Shown: one piece after another, positions 40,723-48,088 of the stretch
How the letters are laid out: every line of letters starts with the position of its first letter
Numbering within the stretch: position 1 is the stretch's first letter
Origin: an uncultured Clostridia bacterium
Lineage (GTDB): Bacteria; Bacillota; Clostridia; Peptostreptococcales; Anaerovoracaceae
Assembly (NCBI GenBank): GCA_938009115.1
Contig: CALLHZ010000008.1
Location: forward strand, 1-52,858
Length of the DNA: 52,858 nt
Direction of reading: 5' to 3'
Position numbers and translations under genes: made by a program
The notes under the pieces: model-generated
Told to the model about the DNA's origin: nothing
The model's database searches: none
Seen by the model: only the letters and a program-made list of their open reading frames with translations

Positions 40723-41495
40723 GTGATCCCCCAGGATCTGATCTCCTCCATGACCTTCGGATCCGTCCGGTACATGGAAAGGGAAATGATCGTGATATAA
40801 CCTTGCTGATAAGCACCGATATCCGTATCCAGGCCGGCGTCGGCGTAGTACATTTCGGTGCTCAGGTATTCGTAATAATTGCCTTTGTCCACCTGCTGGA
40901 CAAGGCGGTATTCGTCGTCGTACCGGCGGATCCCCATATCGGTGACCACGATGCCCGCCAGTTCCTCTTGAGGCAGATCCGGCACGTTGACGTTCAGGAT
41001 GGAATCCCCGGGGATCCGGCCCAAAGACTTCTCCACGATCATGGGGACCAGCTCCGGAAAGACTTCAAAATGGCTGCAGTCGTGAGAGCAAAGCGAAAAG
41101 GCGATGGCAGGCACGCCCATGAGGCGGCCTTCCATGGCGGCAGCCACCGTGCCGGAATAAAATACGTCGGTGCCCAGATTGGAGCCGTGGTTGATCCCGC
41201 TGCAAACCAGATCGATCTCCACGCCCTGCTGCCGCAGCAGGGATATGCCGATTTTGACGCAGTCAGCCGGCGTGCCCGAGCAGGCATAAGCCGCCTCGGC
41301 GCCGGGATAGTCTTCTTTGTTCCATTCCTGCAGATAAAGGGAGTCGCGCATGGTGATCCCGTGGCCTGCCGCCGTCCGTTCCCGGTCCGGCGCAAACACA
41401 TATATCTTCGCCCCGTCGATCCGGGTCAGGGCTGCGGCCAGCTCCCGGATCCCCCGGCGATGGATGCCGTCGTCGTTTGATACCAGTATGTTCAA
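40713..41495 (-). CDS. surE: 5'/3'-nucleotidase SurE
   Basis: This is a 260-residue metal-dependent nucleoside monophosphate phosphatase. It has the N-terminal NILVSNDDGIHRRGIRELA with the metal-binding DD, APDRERTAAGHGIT (near 35), and SGINHGSNLGTDVFYSGTV (near 98) with the conserved Asn and Ser. The start is TTG, supported by GGAGG at 6-nt spacing and the exact family N-terminus. It lies 30 bp after the TIGR03915 gene. Confidence 0.94.
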   Translation of the reverse strand: MNILVSNDDGIHRRGIRELAAALTRIDGAKIYVFAPDRERTAAGHGITMRDSLYLQEWNKEDYPGAEAAYACSGTPADCVKIGISLLRQQGVEIDLVCSGINHGSNLGTDVFYSGTVAAAMEGRLMGVPAIAFSLCSHDCSHFEVFPELVPMIVEKSLGRIPGDSILNVNVPDLPQEELAGIVVTDMGIRRYDDEYRLVQQVDKGNYYEYLSTEMYYADAGLDTDIGAYQQGYITIISLSMYRTDPKVMEEIRSWGITWK

Positions 41496-41525
41496 TTTCT
41501 ACCTCCGTTGTATGAAATCATTGTA

Positions 41526-42296
41526 TCATACCGGAGGGCGTTTTTCTTCCGGATTTTCGACGAGATGCTGCCAATATCTTTTGGGCATAAAGTTTTTCTG
41601 GCCCCGGGGATTGACGCGTTCCTGAATGGCGGCGTTGGTGAAATACCTGCGCCACAACGCCCGGCAGGCCTCCTCGTCGGGGGTGTATTCCGGCGAATAA
41701 TCTCTGGGCAGCGGCCTCATCACCCAACGCCCTTCCGCTGAAAAGGCCGCTTTTTCCCGCTTGACGTCGTGGATAATAAAGGGCTCCCGCCGGTAGCGGT
41801 TCAGGAAATGAGGCATGAGCAGCTGGATCAGATCGCAGTCCGGCGCGAAGTGGGCGTAGAGGACCGGCCGGTTTTCGGTGTCGCGGATCAGGCTGAACCG
41901 GAGCATGCCCAGCATGCGCTCCACTTCCCGGTTCACTTTATGATTCAAGACGTCGATGCGGCGAACGATGGGATCGCCATGAAGCAGATCCACGTCCTTT
42001 CCTTTGGCAAAGCCGTAAAACACATAGGCGAGGATATCCATCTCCCGCTCCGGTTCTTCGCTCAAAAAAGCGCGGTAACAGCGGCGAAGGCAGTTTTGGG
42101 ATATTTTATTTTCTATGGCGGCGGCCACGCGGCCGGCCTCCCGGCTCCGGGTCTCCAGCTTTTTTCGCGGAGCCAGGCCATACTGTCCGGCGTCGGTTTC
42201 GGACAGGATGGCCTGTGCTGCCTCTTCGTAGACGTGGGCGTAGAGGCAGCACAGGAGGCCGTCGAAAGTACCGTCATAAACGTATTCCAAAGTCAT
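41526..42296 (-). CDS. TIGR03915 family putative DNA repair protein (DUF4130)
   Basis: This is a 256-residue protein starting MTLEYVYDGTFDGLLCCLYA, the diagnostic opening of the family. The central and C-terminal parts belong to DUF4130 (RPVLYAHFAPDCDLIQLLMP, FIIHDVKREKAAFS). An open frame extends upstream, but that part is the radical-SAM gene read in another phase. The start overlaps the upstream stop as ATGA. It is nearly always paired with a TIGR03916 radical-SAM protein, as here; a role in DNA repair is proposed, not shown. Confidence 0.93.
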   Translation of the reverse strand: MTLEYVYDGTFDGLLCCLYAHVYEEAAQAILSETDAGQYGLAPRKKLETRSREAGRVAAAIENKISQNCLRRCYRAFLSEEPEREMDILAYVFYGFAKGKDVDLLHGDPIVRRIDVLNHKVNREVERMLGMLRFSLIRDTENRPVLYAHFAPDCDLIQLLMPHFLNRYRREPFIIHDVKREKAAFSAEGRWVMRPLPRDYSPEYTPDEEACRALWRRYFTNAAIQERVNPRGQKNFMPKRYWQHLVENPEEKRPPV

Positions 42297-43714
42297 TCTC
42301 CCAAAAGCTTCGTACCCGGATCCAGATAGCTCATCTGCAGACCGCCGGACTGCATCAGCAGATGTTCCCGCAGTCTGGTCTCCGCCACGGCTGCGCCGTA
42401 GTATTTTCCGCCCACGGTAATAAAATACTTGGCCCGCTTCAGAACAACGCCGATATTTTTCAGATCGTCGTACCGAAGGGGCGCCAGCCTCCGCTGCCGG
42501 AGGATGCGGGCCAGCGAGGTGTTCCCGATCCCCGGGACCCGGAGCAGCTCCTCGGCTGCGGCCTTGTTGATCTCCATAGGAAAACACTCCGGATGGCGCA
42601 AGGCCCAGGACACCTTGGGATCCAACTCCAGATCCAGATCAGGATTGGCTTTGTCCACGATCTCGTCGGCGCTAAAACCGTAAAAGCGCATGAGCCAGTC
42701 CGCCTGATACAGTCTGTGCTCCCGCAGCAGCGGCACGCTGGTGCCCCGGGCCGGGAGCAGCGGAGAATCGTTCAGCGGGATGTAAGCACTGAAATAGACC
42801 CGCCGCATAAAGAACTTCCGGTACAGGCTGTGAGACAGCGCCAGGATCCGGAGATCGCTGTCGTCGGTGGCGCCGATGATAAGCTGGGTCGTCTGTCCGG
42901 CAGGCGCGAAGCGTTCCTTTTTTTTATGAGCCAAAGCGTCCTGCTGGCGGTCTGTAAGGTATTTCCCCGACGCAGTCACATAAGAAGCGCCGCCCTCTTC
43001 TTCCAGCAGCGGCGCCCGGTAGCGGTACTGAGAATACCGGTTGCCCGCGCCCACCAGCGCTTTCTGATCGGCCATGGTCTGGGTGATCTGCTCCATTGGC
43101 CCCAGGATCCCCTCCGGTTTCTTCTGGGGAGCCAGCCGCTCCAGGCCTTCGGAGGAAGGCAGCTCGATATTGACGCTCACCCGGTCGGCCAGGCGCCCGA
43201 TCCGGTCCACCAGCTCCTGCGAAGTGCCCGGGATGATCTTGGCGTGGATATATCCCAAAAATCCCTGCTCTTCCCGAAGGATCCGAAAGGCCCTGCACAT
43301 TTCCTCTCCGGTCCGGTCCGGGCTGCCGTCCACGGCAGAACTCAAAAACAGCCCTTCGATGTAGTTTCTCCGATAGAACTCCATGGTGAGGTCCGCCAGT
43401 TCCTGAGGCGTGAAGGATGTCCGCTCCACCTGGGCCGAGCGCCGGTTGACGCAGTATTCACAGTCGTAGACGCAGCGATTGGTATACAGGACCTTGAGCA
43501 GGGAAATGCAACGCCCGTCGGCGGTCCAGGAATGACAGATCCCGGCAGCCGAAGCGCTGCCGAGCTGGCCTTTCCTTCCCCGTCGCTCATGGCCGGAGCT
43601 GGAGCAGGAAACGTCGTACTTGGCCGCATCGGTGAGGATCTTCAGTTTTTCCATGACTGCGTCTGCGTTCTTCATGAATTCATTATAAGGCGAAAAGAAC
43701 ATATGTTCAACCAT
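42293..43714 (-). CDS. TIGR03916 family radical-SAM putative DNA modification/repair protein
   Basis: This is a protein of about 473 residues. The conserved start region KLKILTDAAKYDVSCSSSG is followed by the radical-SAM cluster motif TNRCVYDCEYCVNR (CxxxCxxC). A C-terminal helix-hairpin-helix (LLRVPGIGNTSLARILRQRR) suggests DNA binding. The start is uncertain: ATGs at 43714 (weak site GAGAAAG), 43675 and 43654 are all in frame, and the longer open frame further up overlaps the divergent sirtuin gene. It is translationally coupled to its partner downstream. Confidence 0.9.
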   Translation of the reverse strand: MVEHMFFSPYNEFMKNADAVMEKLKILTDAAKYDVSCSSSGHERRGRKGQLGSASAAGICHSWTADGRCISLLKVLYTNRCVYDCEYCVNRRSAQVERTSFTPQELADLTMEFYRRNYIEGLFLSSAVDGSPDRTGEEMCRAFRILREEQGFLGYIHAKIIPGTSQELVDRIGRLADRVSVNIELPSSEGLERLAPQKKPEGILGPMEQITQTMADQKALVGAGNRYSQYRYRAPLLEEEGGASYVTASGKYLTDRQQDALAHKKKERFAPAGQTTQLIIGATDDSDLRILALSHSLYRKFFMRRVYFSAYIPLNDSPLLPARGTSVPLLREHRLYQADWLMRFYGFSADEIVDKANPDLDLELDPKVSWALRHPECFPMEINKAAAEELLRVPGIGNTSLARILRQRRLAPLRYDDLKNIGVVLKRAKYFITVGGKYYGAAVAETRLREHLLMQSGGLQMSYLDPGTKLLGE

Positions 43715-43776
43715 TTGCGCTTTCTCTTTTAAAAAAATGTCTCGTGATGTATCATAGTAAGAGCGGAGGATCCACG

Positions 43777-44520
43777 ATGTACGACGAATTGAAACTGATC
43801 CTGGGCAAGGGGAAAAGAATGGTTTTCTTCGGCGGAGCCGGCGTCTCCACGGAGAGCGGCATCCCGGACTTTCGCTCGGAATCCGGCCTTTACAATGCGC
43901 AGAACCGTTACGGCGTCCCGCCGGAATATTTGTTGTCCGAAGAATGCTTCCGCCGGGATCCGGAAATGTTTTTTTCTTACTACAAGGAAAATCTTGTGGC
44001 GAAAAACGCCCGGCCAAACAAGGCCCACCTCGCCTTGGCGATGCTGGAAGAACAAGGGAAGCTGGCCGCGGTGATCACCCAGAACGTGGACGGCCTGCAT
44101 CAGATGGCCGGCAGTAAAAATGTGCTGGAGCTCCACGGTTCCGTCCACGACAACCGCTGCCTTGCCTGCGGCAGGGGATATGATCTGGATTCGTTTCTGG
44201 ATGTCCGACTCTGGAAGAGCGGCATTCCCGGCTGCCCGGTTTGCGGTGGCAGGATCAAGCCCCGTGTCGTGCTCTACGGAGAAGCCCTGGACGAGGAATG
44301 CATCCGCCTCTCGGTGGAGGCCATCGTCGGCGCCGACGTGCTCATCATCGGCGGCACATCCCTGGCGGTATGGCCCGCCGCAGGATTCATCCGTTATTTT
44401 AAAGGAGAAAAGTTAGTGCTGATCAACCGGTCCGAAACCGGCATGGATCAGCAGGCGGACCTGGTGATCCGTCAACCTATCGGGGAGGTGCTGGGAGAAT
44501 GCCTGATGATAAAAGAATAA
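43777..44520 (+). CDS. cobB: NAD-dependent protein deacylase, sirtuin family
   Basis: This is a 247-residue cytosolic Sir2 enzyme. It has FFGGAGVSTESGIPDFRSES (NAD loop), TQNVDGLH with the NVDG motif, the catalytic His in LELHGS, zinc ligands CLACGRGY and CPVCGG, and the C-terminal GGTSLAVWPAAGF. There is no Tyr/Arg desuccinylase pair in the usual YxxR context that I can see, so deacetylation is the default guess. GGAGG lies 8 nt before the ATG at 43777; an upstream in-frame ATG at 43744 lacks one. Divergent from the radical-SAM operon. Confidence 0.93.
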   Translation: MYDELKLILGKGKRMVFFGGAGVSTESGIPDFRSESGLYNAQNRYGVPPEYLLSEECFRRDPEMFFSYYKENLVAKNARPNKAHLALAMLEEQGKLAAVITQNVDGLHQMAGSKNVLELHGSVHDNRCLACGRGYDLDSFLDVRLWKSGIPGCPVCGGRIKPRVVLYGEALDEECIRLSVEAIVGADVLIIGGTSLAVWPAAGFIRYFKGEKLVLINRSETGMDQQADLVIRQPIGEVLGECLMIKE

Positions 44521-45722
44521 TTAAGCCGGGGAACCGCACAGTCCGGGTGCCGCGGGATCCTGAAAACATGATGGAGCCGGTTCCCGGCCGTACGGCCCTT
44601 GTGCTGTCCGGCGGCGGCTCCCGGGGCGCCTATCAGGTCGGCGTCTGGCGGGCGCTCCGGGAGATGGGGATCCCCATCCACATCGCCGTGGGCACGTCCA
44701 TCGGGGCGATGAACGCCGCCGCCATAGCCCAGGATGCTTACCATAGCGCAGAAGCTCTGTGGAGTCAACTGGAGACCGATATGGTCTTCGACTACGCCCA
44801 TGTGGTGGAAAACCGGGGCGTCAAATTTACCACCATCAAGGACGTCCTGCGGCAAAACCTGATCGAAGAAACCATTCGCAACTCCAAGGTGGACTTCGGG
44901 ATCGTCACAGTCAAATTCCCCTCCATGGAGCCGCTCTATCTTTGGAAGGAAGATATTCCTGAGGGCGAGATGCTGGATTATATTCTGGCCAGCAGCTCCT
45001 GCTTTCCTGCGGTAACGCCCTACGAGATCCACGACGAAAAATTCCTCGACGGCGCTTTTTACGATTACATGCCCATCTCCATGGCACTGGAAAAAGGCGC
45101 GGACCGGATCATTGCCGTGAACCTCCAGGCAGCTGGTAAAGTACGGGAAGAAGATCTGGCCCTGGCCAGGGATCGGACGACTTTGGTTCAGTGCCACTGG
45201 GATCTGGGATCCTTTTTGATCTTTGATACGGAAAATGCCCGTCATATCATGCGCCTGGGCTATCTGGACGCCATGAAGGCCTTCGGCATCCTGGACGGAT
45301 ACCGCTACGCCTTCGGCAAGGAGCAAATGGACCTGAGAAACCTGAGAACGGCGGAGTACGCCGCTTTCGCCTTCGGGCTGGACCCTGAGATCATCTATTC
45401 CCGAGATGTTTTTGTCAGCCGTCTTCAGGAAGCAGTCAGCAAATATATCGGCTCGGAGGATTCCGATCTGGAAGAACTGCGAAAGGGCTTTAAAAAACTG
45501 TCGATCCTCCAAATAGAAAAAAGCATGGAACGGCTCCGCCGCATGAGCCGCCGGGCCACGATCGTTTATATTGCGGATTTTTTGAAGCAGCAGGAAGGCT
45601 CTGCCGAGTCCGGGGCAAAGAAAATGAAGGAGCCTCCGGTTCCCATCCGGAAGGCCCTGGAGAAAATATTCGAGCGGGATCTTGCTGCGGCAAACTGGCT
45701 CATCAAAAACAAGCTGATCTGA
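44499..45722 (+). CDS. Patatin-like phospholipase family protein
   Basis: This is a 407-residue protein with the patatin fold: oxyanion loop LVLSGGGSRGAYQVG (near residue 34), nucleophile Ser in VGTSIGAMNAAA (near 66) and the dyad Asp in LDGAFYDYMP (near 187). No signal peptide is present. The C-terminal third is helical and Lys/Glu-rich and outside the known domain. The start lies inside the sirtuin gene (22-bp overlap), with GGGAG just upstream, so the two proteins are made together. The natural lipid substrate is unknown. Confidence 0.92.
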   Translation: MPDDKRIIKPGNRTVRVPRDPENMMEPVPGRTALVLSGGGSRGAYQVGVWRALREMGIPIHIAVGTSIGAMNAAAIAQDAYHSAEALWSQLETDMVFDYAHVVENRGVKFTTIKDVLRQNLIEETIRNSKVDFGIVTVKFPSMEPLYLWKEDIPEGEMLDYILASSSCFPAVTPYEIHDEKFLDGAFYDYMPISMALEKGADRIIAVNLQAAGKVREEDLALARDRTTLVQCHWDLGSFLIFDTENARHIMRLGYLDAMKAFGILDGYRYAFGKEQMDLRNLRTAEYAAFAFGLDPEIIYSRDVFVSRLQEAVSKYIGSEDSDLEELRKGFKKLSILQIEKSMERLRRMSRRATIVYIADFLKQQEGSAESGAKKMKEPPVPIRKALEKIFERDLAAANWLIKNKLI

Positions 45723-45734
45723 TTCGCAAAGAAA

Positions 45735-45759
45735 AGCGGGCCGCCACAGGCGACCCGCT
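45735..45759 (-). terminator. Terminator of glnA-DUF951, shared with the convergent patatin gene
   Basis: An 11-bp stem with one mismatch (AGCGGGTCGCC facing GGCGGCCCGCT) and a 3-nt loop is followed on the minus strand by TTTTCTTT. On the plus strand the tail is poor in T. Confidence 0.8.
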
Positions 45760-45765
45760 CCGTCA

Positions 45766-45987
45766 TTATTTCTCTTTCGGAACATTTTCAGGCTCTTCCC
45801 TTTGCTTTGTCAGGAGTTTTCTCACCTTTTTCTCAAACTCTCTGCGAGGCATCCAGATCTGGGCGCCGCAGATATCGCACGAAACGCGCACATCGGCGCC
45901 TACCCGCTCCAGGGTGAACACGTCACCGCCACAGGGGTGCTTTTTTTTCATCTGGGCCTGATCACCGACGGTCAAAGGCAAAGGCAT
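45766..45987 (-). CDS. DUF951 family protein
   Basis: This is a 73-residue protein with the complete family signature: GDQAQMKKKHPCGGD, RVGADVRVSCDICGAQIWMP and RREFEKKVRKLL. The Cys pattern (C, then CxxC) looks like a small zinc ribbon. The function is unknown; relatives are often next to RNA- or ribosome-related genes. It starts 9 bp after glutamine synthetase and ends at a terminator. Confidence 0.92.
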   Translation of the reverse strand: MPLPLTVGDQAQMKKKHPCGGDVFTLERVGADVRVSCDICGAQIWMPRREFEKKVRKLLTKQREEPENVPKEK

Positions 45988-45996
45988 GGGTTCCTC

Positions 45997-47901
45997 CTAC
46001 AGCAGGTTCTTCTTGTATTCTGCATACAAGGCTTCCAGCTGTGAGATCTTTTTCTGCGCCTGGAGCTGAAGCTCGGACGCGGTGTCGTAGTCCTGGTCGT
46101 CCAGGGCATTGGTCAGCCGGGTAAGCAGACTGACGCGCTCCGTGGTGTCCTGCCCCATATCCTTGCGCATATAGCGGATCTTCTTCCACCGGACTTCGTC
46201 GATGTCGGCGCAGTCCAGAGAATCGTGGGCCTTCTCGCAGGCGCGGATGGTTTTGCGCATGCCCGGCACGATGCGGTTGCGCAGCTCCGTGGTCCACTGA
46301 TCCAGCGCTGCTGTCTTATAAGACTCCAGATCCATCGGTGTCATGACTTCTTCGGTAAACAGCAGCTTTACTTTCTCCGGACAGGTGTCCAGGGGCCGCA
46401 GAGCCTCCCAGACGGTGGCCGGCGCTCTGCCGAAGAGCATGTCCCGCTCTTCCTGGGTAAAGTCGTCGAAGGTATTCTTTTCCGTCCGGTACAGCCTGTC
46501 CTTCTCCAGATAGAAATCTTCCTGTCCGTAATCTTTGGACAGGGACGCCAGAAGCTGCGCCGGTGTTTTTTCGTTTTCGAGGGCCGCCCGGGCGCCGTCC
46601 AGCATAGCCATATAGGCGGCGGCCAGCACCAGATAGGTGTTTGCCTTGGGGTTGGGCGAGCGAAGCTCGAACCGGGTGGACATAGGATTGCGCAGGTCGC
46701 GGATCAGGCCGGCCAGGATCGTCCGGTTCCGGGAAGGCGCGTCCACGGTGTGGCCAAGACTGGTGACCACGCTGACAGGCGCTTCGAATCCGGGCTTCAG
46801 TCGGTTGTAGGAGTCGTTGGTGCAGTTGGCCATTGGGCCGACGATATCATAATTTTTCAGCAGGCCCATCAGGCAGGCATAGCCGATGGGGCTCAGATAG
46901 TCTTTCGCAGTGTCCGCAGCTGTAAAGAGGTTCACGAGCCGGCCGTCCTTGAGGCGGGCAGCCGCGCCGATGTGGGTATGCTTTCCGCAGCCGGCCACAC
47001 CCTCGATGGGCTTGGCCATGAAGGTGACGTCCAGACCGTGGTTCCGGAACACATCCTTGACGATGTAGCGGATCTGCTTGTCGTTGTCCGCCGCCTGCAT
47101 AGGATCCGAATACTTCCAGTCGATCTCCAGCTGCTCCATGATGTGGTCAAAGTCCCCGTCGTGGGTCAGCTTGGGCTTGACGCCGCCCACTTCTTTGTGC
47201 GCCATTTCCACACAAAATCCATAGCGGTTCAGGATATCCACCGTACGCTCCAGCGCTGTCCGGACGGGACCAAGGGTCCGCTTCCAATACTGCTCTTTCA
47301 GTTCCTGGGACGTGTGGAGGCGATCCTTGTCGGCCACGTCGTCGGGCGTCTTGACGTAAAACTCCAGCTCGGTGCCTACCGTCAGCTCGATCTCCTGAAT
47401 ATCCTCGAAACTGCCGATGGGCAGGTGCGAGAAAATGTAAGGATGGTCCTTCATCAGCTGCAGCAGATTCTTTTTGAATACGCGGATGGCATCGCCCAGG
47501 ATGATCCTGGAGCCAACCTCCGCTTTGTCGTTGTGGACCAGATACGACGGGATCCGAAGGCTTCCCACAGGCAGGCCCGTTTCCTCGTGGATGTTATTGT
47601 AATTATAATCCACATACCAATTGACTGACAGGTCGGGCAGGATGTCCACCCGGGCATTGTTGATCTCGGCGATCTTGGGCAGAAATACCGAAGATCCGTC
47701 GGTCTGCACACCAAAGGTAAGGAAGTGATCGATATCTTCCAGCATGTTTTCGACGGGGATCTTCTCGTCGGTGTCATCGCCGTTGATATCCAGGCCGCTC
47801 AGGGAAACGAAACGGATCTCGGGGTGTGCCAGAAGCTGCTGTCGGATCTGAGCCTCCTTATGTTCTTTTGCCGGTAAACAGAATATCATGTTCTCTAACA
47901 T
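45997..47901 (-). CDS. glnA: Glutamine synthetase with long C-terminal extension
   Basis: This is a 634-residue enzyme that makes glutamine from glutamate, ammonia and ATP. The N-terminal beta-grasp part has TFGVQTDGSSVFLP, the catalytic part has VGTELEFYVK (near 180), GVAGCGKHTHIGAA (near 312) and FELRSPNPKANTYLVLAAAY (near 415). It is about 190 residues longer than standard type I enzymes, and the added C-terminal segment is helical and coiled-coil-like. The ATG at 47901 is 8 nt from AGGAGG; a TTG sits just before it. No adenylylation-type Tyr motif was recognised. Expression is likely set by the strong promoter and leader hairpin upstream. Confidence 0.9.
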   Translation of the reverse strand: MLENMIFCLPAKEHKEAQIRQQLLAHPEIRFVSLSGLDINGDDTDEKIPVENMLEDIDHFLTFGVQTDGSSVFLPKIAEINNARVDILPDLSVNWYVDYNYNNIHEETGLPVGSLRIPSYLVHNDKAEVGSRIILGDAIRVFKKNLLQLMKDHPYIFSHLPIGSFEDIQEIELTVGTELEFYVKTPDDVADKDRLHTSQELKEQYWKRTLGPVRTALERTVDILNRYGFCVEMAHKEVGGVKPKLTHDGDFDHIMEQLEIDWKYSDPMQAADNDKQIRYIVKDVFRNHGLDVTFMAKPIEGVAGCGKHTHIGAAARLKDGRLVNLFTAADTAKDYLSPIGYACLMGLLKNYDIVGPMANCTNDSYNRLKPGFEAPVSVVTSLGHTVDAPSRNRTILAGLIRDLRNPMSTRFELRSPNPKANTYLVLAAAYMAMLDGARAALENEKTPAQLLASLSKDYGQEDFYLEKDRLYRTEKNTFDDFTQEERDMLFGRAPATVWEALRPLDTCPEKVKLLFTEEVMTPMDLESYKTAALDQWTTELRNRIVPGMRKTIRACEKAHDSLDCADIDEVRWKKIRYMRKDMGQDTTERVSLLTRLTNALDDQDYDTASELQLQAQKKISQLEALYAEYKKNLL

Positions 47902-47953
47902 CAATCCTTCCTCCTTTCATGAATTTTGTCTGACCGAATCTATCCAATCAACA

Positions 47954-48002
47954 AAGCCGCGCCGCGGAAGGGACGACGTGTACGCCTTCCACGGTACGGC
48001 TT
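47954..48002 (-). promoter_or_regulatory. Long leader hairpin of the glutamine synthetase mRNA
   Basis: Arms 47954-47971 and 47985-48002 pair over 18 positions with one mismatch and two wobble pairs, and a 13-14-nt loop. It lies between the promoter and the ribosome site and is not followed by a T-run, so it is not a simple terminator. It could be a regulatory RNA element or a binding site. Confidence 0.6.
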
Positions 48003-48035
48003 GCTATTGAATGCGTTTTGAAAAAATATGTTCTT

Positions 48036-48063
48036 ATTCTACACGATGCCAACGAATTGTCAA
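48036..48063 (-). promoter_or_regulatory. Sigma-A promoter of glutamine synthetase
   Basis: The minus strand has TTGACA (48058-48063), a 16-bp spacer and TAGAAT (48036-48041). The predicted leader is about 130 nt. Confidence 0.8.
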
Positions 48064-48088
48064 GAGCCCTTGTTATTCAATTGTCGCT

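Noticed and set aside
42297..42587. N-terminal extension of the TIGR03915 protein
   Set aside because: The extra 97 residues are the radical-SAM gene read in another phase; the family start is MTLEYVYDG with an ATGA overlap.
43715..44017. N-terminal extension of the radical-SAM protein
   Set aside because: It would overlap the divergent sirtuin gene, and the extension is Arg/Pro/Ser-rich without family similarity.
47905..48035. Known glutamine riboswitch or T-box before glnA
   Set aside because: No T-box sequence, no terminator T-run, and no feature I recognise from the known glutamine RNA motifs; only the hairpin is reported.
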